A DNA stretch of 64,000 nucleotides from JAJZKE01 sp963762395 (GCA_963762395.1 CAVXKL010000001.1:310001-374000); one strand, 5' to 3'. Counted from the first letter of the stretch, positions 1 to 9,166 are shown. The notes: generated by a model not told the origin, from the sequence alone. Numbers and translations are program-made.

Positions 1-2
1 TT

Positions 3-311
3 ACTGCCGGTAAGTCAAAAGTGCGCAAATTTATTGGACTGGTTATAGTTGGCCTGTTGCTAACTAATGTGTTTTTGGATGCCAGCATATCCTACACGGA
101 TCAATACTCCTCTTTTAAAGATATAACGAGTCAGCTAAACACGCTTGCCAACTCTAAACAAACTTACTTAGTTTATGATGGCTACTCTTATTTGAGTTAT
201 CAAAAGTTAGAGTCTCATGGTGTAAAAATCATTGAATCAGTCAAACCAATCAGTTGTCCAAACGAGATCATATTATATTTTTCACTTGGAACAACTTTAT
301 GTAAAACCTAG
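3..311 (+). CDS. C-terminal part of a membrane protein, cut by the window edge
   Basis: The frame is open from base 3 to the TAG at 309-311, so this is probably the tail of a longer gene. A GTG at 21 could start a 96-residue protein, but it has no ribosome binding site. The first ~20 residues after the GTG form a hydrophobic membrane segment, followed by a ~70-residue polar domain with two Cys near the end. A last transmembrane helix plus an outside domain is common at the C-terminus of polytopic glycosyltransferases. That identity is a guess. No conserved motif is visible and I do not recognise the family. Confidence 0.45.
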   Translation, partial: TAGKSKVRKFIGLVIVGLLLTNVFLDASISYTDQYSSFKDITSQLNTLANSKQTYLVYDGYSYLSYQKLESHGVKIIESVKPISCPNEIILYFSLGTTLCKT

Positions 312-388
312 ACTCACGAGTAAAGTTCCAGGTCCGAATATTTTTGTCAGCGAGAGCTTGAAATATCGTCCCTTTTAACGCTAGGTGA

Positions 389-394
389 TAGAAT
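389..394 (+). promoter_or_regulatory. -10 box TAGAAT, leaderless-type
   Basis: TAGAAT lies six bases before the ATG at 401, so transcription would begin at or next to the start codon. A second -10-like hexamer, TATGAT, at 395-400 would suit the downstream Met at 416. No convincing -35 box is seen. Confidence 0.35.
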
Positions 395-400
395 TATGAT

Positions 401-766
401 ATGTTAGCCATAAGCATGTTTAGATGGTGGTATGAAAAAGGATGGGCCACAGTTTTAAATAGTTTTAAAAAGAGAACCAGTCATACACTGGCCTATTTCT
501 CAGTTGCAACATTACTGCGTACCTTATTCTCACCCTGGCGAAGGATCATTAGCTTTCCTGGTCAAAGCATAAAAGCTCATTTTTATGCGGCTATAGATAA
601 TTCAATTAGCCGGGTTATCGGGTTTTCTGTGCGCGTAATTATACTCTTTGTGGCTATTATCACCCTTGTTTTGGTCACTCTGTTCAGCTCTATTGAAATG
701 ATTGTCTGGCCCTTTTTGCCCCCAGCTTTTGTATTTTTCCTAGTAATTGGGGTAGCAAAATTATGA
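401..766 (+). CDS. Small two-helix membrane protein, partner of the Clp ATPase
   Basis: A 121-residue protein of unknown function. Residues ~1-50 are amphipathic and rich in aromatic and basic residues (FRWWYEKGW, then a SPWRR motif). Residues ~70-121 form two hydrophobic helices. The stop overlaps the next start as ATGA (763-766), so translation is coupled to the membrane-anchored Clp-type ATPase, and the two products probably act together at the membrane. Either Met1 (401) or Met6 (416) could be the start; the -10 box at 389-394 favours 401. I do not recognise a named family. It is conserved in style with other small CPR membrane proteins but carries no catalytic motif. Confidence 0.75.
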   Translation: MLAISMFRWWYEKGWATVLNSFKKRTSHTLAYFSVATLLRTLFSPWRRIISFPGQSIKAHFYAAIDNSISRVIGFSVRVIILFVAIITLVLVTLFSSIEMIVWPFLPPAFVFFLVIGVAKL

Positions 767-3138
767 AATTAGTCATAGATTTACATAGCCTTAGGGCAAA
801 GAAAGCTCGCCTTAGCAGATATGTCGGGCACGTTGGCTATAACCTACTACTAATTATTATATTTATCTGTTTGGTTTGTATTGTCTGGTTGGTTTTATCT
901 AAGCGAGATCATTTCATATATTTATTTATTGCCGCAATTATCATCTGCTACATGATGGCGGTTTGGTGGCAACGTGATTTGTCCATATTACCGCCTGAAG
1001 GAGATGATCTAGGGGACAATATATCTGTTGATGTACTGTCAAGATTAAGGCCGGGTCAAGTAATGACACCTAAAACCTTATGGCAGGGTATCTCAGGCCA
1101 TTGGCAGATTATTTTCCTTACTAATCATTTACTTTTACCGCCTAATATTATTGAGAGTCAATTAAGTAACAATGAACAAGATCTTAATCCGGCTTTATCT
1201 TTCGCTTCTGAATTAGCCAAACAAAATAACAGCCGAATTATTGAACCTGGTTTTATAGCGGCCGGTCTGCTATCTACTTCGCCGTCGATTAAGGAATTAT
1301 TAATAAAATCTAAACTCCAGCCCTCAGATATATCTGAAGTTGCAAGCTGGTTGGGCCGACTTTCAGAAAACATGAAAAAGAGGGAACAGTTTTTCGGCGG
1401 CATCGGCAGAGACTGGGCCTTTGGTTTTACCCCAATGCTTAATCGTTTCGGAGATAATATCAGCCTGTCTATAGCTAAATACGGGTCTAATTTTGGCCAT
1501 CTTACAAATTCTGGCGGAGTTCGGACTATTGAAGCCGCATTTGATAATAACGCCGGAGTAGTAGCCCTTATTGGTCCTACCGGCATAGGTAAAACTAGTC
1601 ATGTTTATGCATTGGCTCAGAAACTAATAGAGGGAAGGACCAAACATTCGCTGGCATATAACCAGATAGTCAGTCTAGATGCAGCTGATCTCTCAACCAA
1701 CAGCAGAGAACCTAACGATATAGAGTACCTGATTAACGTTTTGGCAAGCGAAGCAGCCAAGGCTGGTCATATAATTCTATTTTTGGATAATTCTCAATTA
1801 TTCTTTACTGAAGGCATTGGCTCCTTTAACGCCACCAACGTTCTTCTGCCAATTTTTCAGAGCCAACGTGTACGCATAATATTAACCTTTACGCCCGAAG
1901 ATTATCAGCGGCTTAAAACAAACTCTCCTAACCTAGCCAGCCTGGTTACACCGGTGATACTAGCCGAACAGTCAGAAACTGATGTTATGCGCGTACTGGA
2001 AGACACTGCGATTAGCTTTGAGAGTCGAAACAAAGTGTTAATTGCTTATGAAGCGCTAACAGAATCTTACAGACTAAGCGGCAGATACAGCCAAGACGGA
2101 GCTTACCCAGGTAAAGCTATTAAACTCTTGGAGCAATCCCTATCTAATGTTTTAGACAATATTGTCACAGCTGACTCTGTCCAGAAAACTATAGAACAAA
2201 CCATTGGCGTTAAAGTTGGATCAGCCGCGCCGGTTGAAGCAGATAACTTATTACATCTGGAGGAACGGATTCATCAAAGGATGGTTGATCAGAACCACGC
2301 AGTAAACGTTGTATCATCAGCCCTTAGACGTTCAAGAGCCGGTGTATCGGATCCGCATCGACCAATCGGCAGTTTCTTGTTCTTGGGCCCTACGGGCGTT
2401 GGCAAAACCGAGCTTGCTAAATCTTTGGCCGCCGAATACTTTGGCAGCGAAGATAGCTTGGTCAGACTGGACATGAGCGAATATCAGCAGGCAGAAGATG
2501 TTAAGCGTTTACTTGATAACGGGAAAAATGGAACATCCAGTCTAATAATGTCAGTGCGGCGGCAGCCATTTAGCATAGTTCTGCTGGATGAAATTGAAAA
2601 AGCTCATTCTAACGTACTCAATCTATTACTCCAGATGTTAGACGAGGGCCAGCTAACAGATGACAGAGGTCGAGCTACTAGTTTTAAAGACTGCATAATT
2701 ATTACTACGTCAAATGCCGGCGCTCAGGAAATACGCGAACGGATACAAAAGGGCGAAAGCTTAGAGAGCTTTGAAGAGACCTTTATCGACCAGATAATAA
2801 ACAGCGGTCAGTTCAAACCCGAGCTATTAAACAGATTTGACGAGATAGTTCTCTTCAAGCCACTGCTGCCTAATGAATTGTCCCAGATTGTTGGTTTAAT
2901 GATAAACCAAATTAATCAGACATTACGCAATCAAAACATATCCGTTGAGTTGACGGAGTCTGCTGTAAATGAAATTGTCAAAGCTGGCTATGATCCCCGA
3001 CTTGGAGCCAGACCTATGAGACGCGTACTGCAAAGAGCGGTTGAAGATAATATTGCTCAGCATATACTGCAAAAACAAATATTACCCGGCGATCATGTAC
3101 GGCTCGATGCTTCAGATTTAGAGATACCAAAAGATTAA
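763..3138 (+). CDS. Membrane-anchored Clp/Hsp100-type AAA+ ATPase
   Basis: A 791-residue double-AAA+ protein of the ClpA/B/C type. Residues ~24-70 hold two transmembrane helices, which ordinary ClpC and ClpB lack. Residues ~130-215 resemble a Clp_N repeat. The first AAA+ domain has Walker A GPTGIGKT at 271-278, but the Walker B reads FLDN with Asn343 where the catalytic Glu should be, so D1 may bind ATP without hydrolysing it. The second domain is intact: GPTGVGKT at 542-549, LLDE at 607-610, and the GYDPRLGARPMRR sensor-2 motif near the C-terminus. It should unfold or remodel proteins at the inner membrane face. No ClpP-binding IGF/IGL loop is obvious and no clpP lies nearby, so a disaggregase or remodelling role is as likely as proteolysis. 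Translation is coupled to the preceding gene by a 4-bp overlap. Confidence 0.9.
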   Translation: MKLVIDLHSLRAKKARLSRYVGHVGYNLLLIIIFICLVCIVWLVLSKRDHFIYLFIAAIIICYMMAVWWQRDLSILPPEGDDLGDNISVDVLSRLRPGQVMTPKTLWQGISGHWQIIFLTNHLLLPPNIIESQLSNNEQDLNPALSFASELAKQNNSRIIEPGFIAAGLLSTSPSIKELLIKSKLQPSDISEVASWLGRLSENMKKREQFFGGIGRDWAFGFTPMLNRFGDNISLSIAKYGSNFGHLTNSGGVRTIEAAFDNNAGVVALIGPTGIGKTSHVYALAQKLIEGRTKHSLAYNQIVSLDAADLSTNSREPNDIEYLINVLASEAAKAGHIILFLDNSQLFFTEGIGSFNATNVLLPIFQSQRVRIILTFTPEDYQRLKTNSPNLASLVTPVILAEQSETDVMRVLEDTAISFESRNKVLIAYEALTESYRLSGRYSQDGAYPGKAIKLLEQSLSNVLDNIVTADSVQKTIEQTIGVKVGSAAPVEADNLLHLEERIHQRMVDQNHAVNVVSSALRRSRAGVSDPHRPIGSFLFLGPTGVGKTELAKSLAAEYFGSEDSLVRLDMSEYQQAEDVKRLLDNGKNGTSSLIMSVRRQPFSIVLLDEIEKAHSNVLNLLLQMLDEGQLTDDRGRATSFKDCIIITTSNAGAQEIRERIQKGESLESFEETFIDQIINSGQFKPELLNRFDEIVLFKPLLPNELSQIVGLMINQINQTLRNQNISVELTESAVNEIVKAGYDPRLGARPMRRVLQRAVEDNIAQHILQKQILPGDHVRLDASDLEIPKD

Positions 3139-3146
3139 TCAAGGGA

Positions 3147-3152
3147 TATAAT
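3147..3152 (+). promoter_or_regulatory. -10 box TATAAT of the tRNA-Ser gene
   Basis: A perfect TATAAT lies 11 bases before the mature tRNA 5' end at 3164, just after the Clp ATPase stop. The -35 region is weak. Confidence 0.45.
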
Positions 3153-3163
3153 TACAATACGTT

Positions 3164-3254
<91 letters not shown>

Positions 3255-3277
3255 TAAACTCATAGTAATAGACGTAA

Positions 3278-3913
3278 ATGAAATATAAATTCAAGATACC
3301 TAAAGTTGACAACTCAATCAGTGATCTAGGGAAGGTTCTTCTTGAACTCGGCGCTTTATCTGAAGCTCTAGCAAATGAAGATAGGTTTCTAGTCGACCAT
3401 GCCTCCAAAAGGCCAGAAAATGATGCGGAACATGCCCACATGCTCAGCCGGACAGCGCCATTTATCGCCATGTTTATTTATCCTAATCTTAATCCAGGAC
3501 TAACTTCACTTTACGCCACGATACACGATGACATGGAAGCCTATGTAGGGGATACGCCAACACACCAATACATTAAAACCCTTTTCGAAAACAAACAAAG
3601 GGCTGAAAAGGAAGCTTTAGGGCAATTACTCAAGGACTTTAAGCATATCCCAGAATACACCAAATTATTAAGAGACTATGAGGAGCAAAAAATTCCCGAA
3701 GCGAGATTTGTAAGGCTTCTAGATAAAATTATGCCAATATTAATGCACTATAACGATAAAGGCGCATGCCTAAGAAACCACTGGACAAAGAAGGAGTTCT
3801 TGTATCATGCTAACGCAAAGACAGATCGATTTAGAAAAGATTATTCAGAGTTTGCCGAACTCTTAGAAGTTAGATCAGAATTGATTAAGTATATTGCTGA
3901 AACTTTTCTATAA
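3278..3913 (+). CDS. HD-domain phosphohydrolase (YfbR/HDDC2-like)
   Basis: A 211-residue protein with the metal-binding HD signature: His52 in ENDAEH, His83-Asp84 in TIHDD, and Asp92 in YVGDTP. The HDxxEAYxGDxP form is typical of the HD_3 family, whose characterised members include YfbR-type 5'-deoxynucleotidases. A soluble nucleotide phosphatase is the likely role. The predicted fold is all-helical and there is no signal peptide. It sits 23 bp after tRNA-Ser and is followed by two genes without housekeeping function, so this is probably an accessory block placed next to a tRNA. The substrate cannot be read from the sequence. Confidence 0.8.
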   Translation: MKYKFKIPKVDNSISDLGKVLLELGALSEALANEDRFLVDHASKRPENDAEHAHMLSRTAPFIAMFIYPNLNPGLTSLYATIHDDMEAYVGDTPTHQYIKTLFENKQRAEKEALGQLLKDFKHIPEYTKLLRDYEEQKIPEARFVRLLDKIMPILMHYNDKGACLRNHWTKKEFLYHANAKTDRFRKDYSEFAELLEVRSELIKYIAETFL

Positions 3914-4053
3914 CCCGATCTTTTAATATGAAGTAAGAGACAAAATTTGAGTGGAATTTCCAGACCCGAATGTTCCGCCAAATACTTAGTATCCAAAGAG
4001 CTTATTTATTGATTTATGGTTGAAATATAAACAATAAATTCTACACTTCACCT

Positions 4054-4449
4054 ATGGTCGTTCAAGAACATTTTTCTGGGTGCGCTGTGGCATGTGTAGC
4101 AGAATATTTAAATGTGTCATACAAACAGGCACTTGATTATTTCGAGAAGCCACAGAGAGTTATGTTTGATGGATTTTATTGCCGTGATGTAGTTGCGGCA
4201 TTAAAGTCTGCGGGCGTGAACGCGGAGTTTCAATACTTAAAATTATGGTTACGCCCCAAAATCTATAACCCTGGAGTTATTGTTTTCATAGCTCGTAATG
4301 ATAATTATCTTGTGGGGCATTATCTTATCAGGGTTAAAGGTGGCTGGATGGATTCCTGGATTAACTGGCCAGATATAAATTCTGGAGCTAAGGCCGGCTT
4401 ACGAAAACGACTACCCGGCAGACCAATTTACGCGATTTTTCCGATGTGA
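4054..4449 (+). CDS. C39-like papain-fold cysteine peptidase (putative)
   Basis: A 131-residue protein. Near its N-terminus it has a Gln followed six residues later by a Cys (Gln4, Cys10 in SGCAVACVAEYL), like the oxyanion Gln and nucleophile of peptidase family C39. His89 (VGHYLI) and Asp100 (WMDSW) are well placed to complete the triad. C39 domains normally sit at the N-terminus of bacteriocin ABC exporters and cut double-glycine leaders. Here the domain stands alone, with no ABC transporter or leader peptide in view. It may be a stand-alone processing enzyme or a diverged catalytically repurposed copy. The start has no clear ribosome binding site. Confidence 0.5.
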   Translation: MVVQEHFSGCAVACVAEYLNVSYKQALDYFEKPQRVMFDGFYCRDVVAALKSAGVNAEFQYLKLWLRPKIYNPGVIVFIARNDNYLVGHYLIRVKGGWMDSWINWPDINSGAKAGLRKRLPGRPIYAIFPM

Positions 4450-4549
4450 GATCTCTAGACCTCGCCGTTATATCAACAATTAAGTTATATAAATCCTTAT
4501 TACTTACAGAGTGTTATTATTAATGTAAGAGAAAAATAAACAGACTTAT

Positions 4550-6763
4550 ATGACAACGAAAGTTTCATCAGAACCAGATAAATCGTCAGACGAATATAAA
4601 TCATCCAGTACTGACAGCATTGATCAGCTGAATCAAGCATATAAAGAACAGGTAGAGCTGCAGATGGCTCGTCTAGATTCGGAAGAGCCTGTTTTTAGAC
4701 AGATTCTTGCCGATAGATTAGACAAAGCCGCTCCAGAACCAGAGCTTCTGTTGATCATATTTGTAGGCAAAGTAATAGTTTTATCAAGGTTTATCTATAA
4801 ACATATATCAAGAGCTATAAAATACATCATAACTAGTTACCCAAAGTTGTCACTGGCTATAGCTATAGCGGTTTTACTAATATTAATAATAGGGAGTTTA
4901 GATCTCATAGTAATACCTCAGACAATAAACTATGATTTCTCGAAGTCTGAAAGCTGCATCCTGAGCCCCAGTTTATTCCCGGATTTCTTTCATTATACTG
5001 ATAACAACTTTAGGTTAAGCCGGCCTCCTTCATGGTCTATATCGGGTGTAGCTATTTTTTCAGATCATCTTTGTGCGGTGCCGACTAAGGGACCAATGTC
5101 TTTTAGCGGCTACAGGGGCCGACAGTCTGTTCGTCTAGTAGATCTGGCTATTAATAAGACAGTGTCCGTAGACACAAAGTCTTACCCTAAAGTGGATGCT
5201 GTCACCTTAACCGTATCTAGTGCTAGGAATCTGTCGATAATACATCCGCTAGTATTTAAACTGTCGACGCAGGATAAGACATTTAATTACGTTTTGGCTG
5301 GGAATGGAAAAACCAGTCCATGCTCTGAAGAGAATTTAACGCTAGACTGCAGCTTAACACCTCTTTCTTTATCTTACGACTCGGCATATAAACTTGCGGT
5401 TAATAGGGAATTTAATAAACAATTTATTGCTACTGCTTATCAAAATCCAGTTCAGACCATAACTGCAACCGCCATAATCCAGTCATCCATTTCGCCTGAC
5501 TCAACCGTCTATAGTATTCCGACAGATATTAGTTTGCAGACTAATAAGACACTGATTAATATAGATGACGCCACGCTCAGTTATTCTGCCAACAACAAGA
5601 CTATAAATGTTCCGATAACTGTTAAACATAGTGGCAAGAATATTACTATTTCTTTTACTAACCCTTTGCCTAGACAGACTCAGTTCAACCTACACATAAC
5701 TAATATGACTGCTAGTGATCAAAGCCAGCTAGAACAGGCCTACAGTCTGACATTTACTACCTCTGGCGGTCCAGCTGTAACAGATAGTAATATACCGTCG
5801 TTCGGTTTAGCCTCAGGTCAGGTCATGACTGTAGATTTTGACCAGCCTCTCATGTCAGGCCAAAACCCAAGCCAGTTCGTAAGTCTACTAGTAAACGGAA
5901 CTGAACAGCCAGCCACCATTACCGCTAGTGGCCAGCAGATTACCATAATGCCAACAAACTCCTACCCGGTATGCGCGACGGTAAAAGTGCAAATATCATC
6001 AGGGATTGAAAGTAATTACGGCATTTCCGGTAATTCTGCTTGGAGTTATAGCACTCGGTCTCATTGTTATACAATTTTTAGTATAGGCACTTCAGTTGAC
6101 GGGCGCCCAATAACCGCCTATCAGTTCGGTAATGGACCGAGTATGGTTTTGTTCATTGCCGCTATGGAGGGCAACGAACAAAACTCAGCTAATCTGCTGC
6201 AGCAATGGCTTCCGGACATTGACGCTAACCCGGACAAAATACCATCTTACCGCACCTTAGTTATCATCCCGCAGATTAACCCTGATGGTTATGCTGCTGA
6301 TACCAGGCTTAATGCTGACGGGGTTGATTTAAACCGTAATTTCCCAGCCAATAACTGGTCAGAGCAGGTTACTGAGCCAACAGCTCCAGGTACATGGACT
6401 AACGATGGCGGCCCATATCCACTTTCAGAACCAGAGTCACAGGCTATTGCTGCTTATACTGAGAACAATCAGCCGACTTTAACTTTAACAATGCATTCTC
6501 ACGGCGGAATTGTCGAAGCTAACGATGCCGGCGATTCCATTACTTTAGGTGCAGAATATGCCAAATTAGCCCATTACGAAGCAATCCCTACCTACGAGAT
6601 AGGTAACTTTTTTGACTACACTACAACCGGCGCTTACGAAGACTGGCTAAACGATAAATTAAACCTGCCGGCTCTTGAAGTCGAGCTTGAAAGTCCGACC
6701 AATGATGAATACAGCCGCAATTTGCCGGCATTGTGGGCCATGGCTGAGGTACCGTCAAACTAA
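4550..6763 (+). CDS. Membrane-anchored M14-like carboxypeptidase with altered zinc motif
   Basis: A 737-residue protein with a cytoplasmic N-terminal ~90 residues, one transmembrane helix (~90-120), a long beta-rich Ser/Thr region with Ig-like repeats (~180-505), and a C-terminal M14 metallocarboxypeptidase domain (~510-737). M14 landmarks present are NPDGY at 577-581, DLNRNFP at 593-599 (substrate-binding Asn/Arg), the third zinc ligand His649, and a catalytic Glu in the LEVELES segment (~710-714). The first zinc motif, normally HxxE, is Glu540-Gly-Asn-Glu543, so the first His ligand is Glu. It probably trims peptides or peptidoglycan stems outside the cell. It could use an unusual metal site or be inactive. 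Confidence 0.75.
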   Translation: MTTKVSSEPDKSSDEYKSSSTDSIDQLNQAYKEQVELQMARLDSEEPVFRQILADRLDKAAPEPELLLIIFVGKVIVLSRFIYKHISRAIKYIITSYPKLSLAIAIAVLLILIIGSLDLIVIPQTINYDFSKSESCILSPSLFPDFFHYTDNNFRLSRPPSWSISGVAIFSDHLCAVPTKGPMSFSGYRGRQSVRLVDLAINKTVSVDTKSYPKVDAVTLTVSSARNLSIIHPLVFKLSTQDKTFNYVLAGNGKTSPCSEENLTLDCSLTPLSLSYDSAYKLAVNREFNKQFIATAYQNPVQTITATAIIQSSISPDSTVYSIPTDISLQTNKTLINIDDATLSYSANNKTINVPITVKHSGKNITISFTNPLPRQTQFNLHITNMTASDQSQLEQAYSLTFTTSGGPAVTDSNIPSFGLASGQVMTVDFDQPLMSGQNPSQFVSLLVNGTEQPATITASGQQITIMPTNSYPVCATVKVQISSGIESNYGISGNSAWSYSTRSHCYTIFSIGTSVDGRPITAYQFGNGPSMVLFIAAMEGNEQNSANLLQQWLPDIDANPDKIPSYRTLVIIPQINPDGYAADTRLNADGVDLNRNFPANNWSEQVTEPTAPGTWTNDGGPYPLSEPESQAIAAYTENNQPTLTLTMHSHGGIVEANDAGDSITLGAEYAKLAHYEAIPTYEIGNFFDYTTTGAYEDWLNDKLNLPALEVELESPTNDEYSRNLPALWAMAEVPSN

Positions 6764-6796
6764 TTTAAATCGTTGGATATTCTTATTAAATCGAAA

Positions 6797-7513
6797 TTAC
6801 TTAGTAATTAAAGTGCCGACTTGTTCACCGAGGCTAAGTTTAAGAAAGTTATCTGCCGTCATCGGGTCAAAAACAACAATTGGCATGTTGTGCTCTAAAG
6901 CTAATCCAACAGCCGCCTTATCCAAAACCTTTATTGCTTGGTTATTTAGTGCCTCTTCAAACGTCATGGCCTTAATTTTCTTGGCATCAGAAAACATGGT
7001 CGGGTCTTTATCAAAAACACCGCCACACTTAGTTGCTTTTAAGACTGCTTGGCAATCAAGTTCAAGGGCGAAGCTAACGGCTGCTGTATCATGAGTGAAA
7101 TAAGGCCTGGCAGTACCGCCGGCAATAATTAATACTCTATTCTTTTCTAAATGTTTCATCGCCCGGCGGTAAGAATATGACTCAGTAACTTGCTCGGCAA
7201 AAACATTGCTCAAGCATCTAGTCTCGATGTTATTATTCTCAAATATGTCCGTTAAGAACATTGAGTTAATAAGGCCGCTCAACATGCCCATTTGATCAGC
7301 GGTAACCCGTCTAATGCCGCGGCCAGCAACTTTTGCACCCCTAACCATATTGCCGCCGCCGACAACTACAACCACTTGGCAGCCCTTGTTATGGACTTTT
7401 TTAACTTCTTTAGCTAGATAATTAGCTATGTCCGGATCAATACCAACATCGAATTGTCCTGCCAGTTGTTCTCCAGATACTTTAAGCAAAAGTCTTTTGT
7501 ACGGCCTAATCAT
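6797..7513 (-). CDS. pyrH: UMP kinase
   Basis: A 238-residue amino-acid-kinase-fold enzyme that phosphorylates UMP to UDP with ATP. Bacterial PyrH landmarks are visible: LLKVSGEQLAG at the N-terminus, the VVGGGNMVRG glycine loop, the RVTADQMGML segment, and GGVFDKDP near the nucleotide site. Length is normal. It usually lies beside tsf and frr; here it stands alone between + strand genes and is transcribed divergently from xth 53 bp away. The downstream end runs convergently against the M14-like gene. With pyrG at 50-52 kb it supplies the CTP branch from salvaged UMP. The start is the ATG at 7513. Confidence 0.97.
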   Translation of the reverse strand: MIRPYKRLLLKVSGEQLAGQFDVGIDPDIANYLAKEVKKVHNKGCQVVVVVGGGNMVRGAKVAGRGIRRVTADQMGMLSGLINSMFLTDIFENNNIETRCLSNVFAEQVTESYSYRRAMKHLEKNRVLIIAGGTARPYFTHDTAAVSFALELDCQAVLKATKCGGVFDKDPTMFSDAKKIKAMTFEEALNNQAIKVLDKAAVGLALEHNMPIVVFDPMTADNFLKLSLGEQVGTLITK

Positions 7514-7566
7514 CTAAGTTCACAGTCTAGCAAATGAGTAGTTCTAAGGCTATACTAAAAAAATAA

Positions 7567-8364
7567 ATGCGCATTTATTCCTGGAATGTCAACGGTATCA
7601 GGGCGGTAATAAGTAAAGGTGCTTTAAGCGCGTTCCTAAATAAGGAAAAGCCAGATATTTTGTGTTTGCAGGAAATTAAAGCTCGTCCCGAACAGTTTGA
7701 TCTGGATTTAGACGGTTACCAATCTTTTTGGTTCCCGGCAGATAAGGCCGGCTATTCAGGAACGGGTATATTAACTAAACCTAAGCCTCTTAACGTGATT
7801 GAAGGCATGCCTAAAGACATAGTTAAAGACTTTAATTTATCTGGCGATCAATACGGTGATCCAAATCTCGAGGGAAGGGTACTCACAGCTGAGTACGATA
7901 ACTTGTATTTAGTTACCGTCTACACACCAAACGCCAAGGATGATTTAAGTAGGCTAGAACTAAGACATAAACACTGGGATCCAGCTTTCTTAAAATATGT
8001 ATGTGATCTTAATAAAAAGAAACCGGTAATCTTCTGCGGCGATTTAAATGTCGCCCACACTGAAGATGATCTAGCTAACCCTAAACCCAATATCGGCAAA
8101 AAAGGCTTTACCTACGAAGAGCGTGAAGGTATTCAAGCTCTTATTGACGTCGGTTTTATTGACAGCTTCAGACAGTTTACCAAAGGTAATGGCCACTATA
8201 CTTGGTGGTCGCATTTTGCTAACGCCAGAGTTAGAAACGTTGGCTGGCGGATAGATTACTTGATGGTTTCGGGTGTGCTTAAAGATAAGCTAATGGAAGC
8301 TGATATACATGGCGAATATATGGGCTCTGACCATTGTCCAATTAGTATAGATATCCAGGTATAA
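7567..8364 (+). CDS. xth: Exodeoxyribonuclease III / AP endonuclease
   Basis: A 265-residue enzyme of the exonuclease III family, cutting DNA 5' to abasic sites in base excision repair. Active-site landmarks are SWNVNGIRA, CLQEIKA (metal-binding Glu), GDLNVAHTEDDL, RIDYLMVS and the C-terminal GSDHCPI with the catalytic His. Length matches the family. A -10 box TATACT at 7551-7556 lies 10 bases before the ATG with no Shine-Dalgarno, suggesting a near-leaderless mRNA. The next gene begins directly after the TAA, so the two are cotranscribed. Confidence 0.97.
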   Translation: MRIYSWNVNGIRAVISKGALSAFLNKEKPDILCLQEIKARPEQFDLDLDGYQSFWFPADKAGYSGTGILTKPKPLNVIEGMPKDIVKDFNLSGDQYGDPNLEGRVLTAEYDNLYLVTVYTPNAKDDLSRLELRHKHWDPAFLKYVCDLNKKKPVIFCGDLNVAHTEDDLANPKPNIGKKGFTYEEREGIQALIDVGFIDSFRQFTKGNGHYTWWSHFANARVRNVGWRIDYLMVSGVLKDKLMEADIHGEYMGSDHCPISIDIQV

Positions 8365-9165
8365 ATGAGTGATTCATTTTGGCTTAGACAATCCTATGAG
8401 CGACCTTTATTTGAAGATCTACTTTGGAGCAGGCCAGAACATAAATCTAGGGCAGGTAAGTTATTGATTGCCGGTGGCAGTTCACATGGTTTTAGTGACC
8501 CGGCTCTAGCTTATACCTTAACCAATAAGGCTGGTGCCGGCAGAATAAATGTCCTACTACCAGATAGTCTAAAGGCTAGTGTCGGCACACACCTTGAAGA
8601 TGCCGTCTTTGCGCCGTCAAACGCATCGGGCAGTTTTAGCCGTTCTAGCCTGGCAGAATTCATAGACCAGGCAAATTGGGCAGATCTAACACTGCTCGCT
8701 GGAGATTTCGGCCATAATTCGGAAACGGCTATTGTCCTTGAATCATTCCTAGCTGACTTTAAGGGAGAGATATGCTTAGCAAATGACTCGATAGATCACT
8801 TTTTCTCCATACCATCTGCTATATTTGAAAGACAAAGCACATTTATAATCCTTGAGGTTTCTAAACTGCAAAAGCTTTTATCTAAACTAAGACTAAATAA
8901 AGCTATTTTATCTACAATGAACCTGACCCAAACAGTTGAGTTTATGAGGGAGTTAACAGATAGATACTCGATTGGACTAGTTATAGCCCATGACAAATTT
9001 TACGTCTTAGCATATAAAGGGCAGATAGTAACTACGGAGGTAAAGACTGTTTCGAAAGATTGGACATCAGTTATTGCTTCGTATTTATCTGTTTGGTGGA
9101 TGCAAAATAAACAAGAACCTTTTAAGGCTGCTGCCACCGGTATTTATGAATCTATAAGCAGTTGA
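8365..9165 (+). CDS. Diverged NAD(P)HX dehydratase-like (ribokinase-fold) protein
   Basis: A 266-residue protein starting directly after the xth stop. Residues ~25-70 (HKSRAGKLLIAGGS through KAGAGRINVLLP) match the opening of the YjeF C-terminal/NnrD domain, which dehydrates damaged NAD(P)HX. The rest fits the ribokinase-like fold only loosely. The diagnostic GTGD anion-hole motif is replaced by an SKDW stretch around the expected position, although the Asp may be kept. The protein therefore looks like a family relative with lost or changed catalysis. Coupling to xth suggests expression with a repair enzyme, but no functional link is known. The gene ends one base before the tRNA-Leu 3' end. 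Confidence 0.6.
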   Translation: MSDSFWLRQSYERPLFEDLLWSRPEHKSRAGKLLIAGGSSHGFSDPALAYTLTNKAGAGRINVLLPDSLKASVGTHLEDAVFAPSNASGSFSRSSLAEFIDQANWADLTLLAGDFGHNSETAIVLESFLADFKGEICLANDSIDHFFSIPSAIFERQSTFIILEVSKLQKLLSKLRLNKAILSTMNLTQTVEFMRELTDRYSIGLVIAHDKFYVLAYKGQIVTTEVKTVSKDWTSVIASYLSVWWMQNKQEPFKAAATGIYESISS

Positions 9166-9166
9166 A

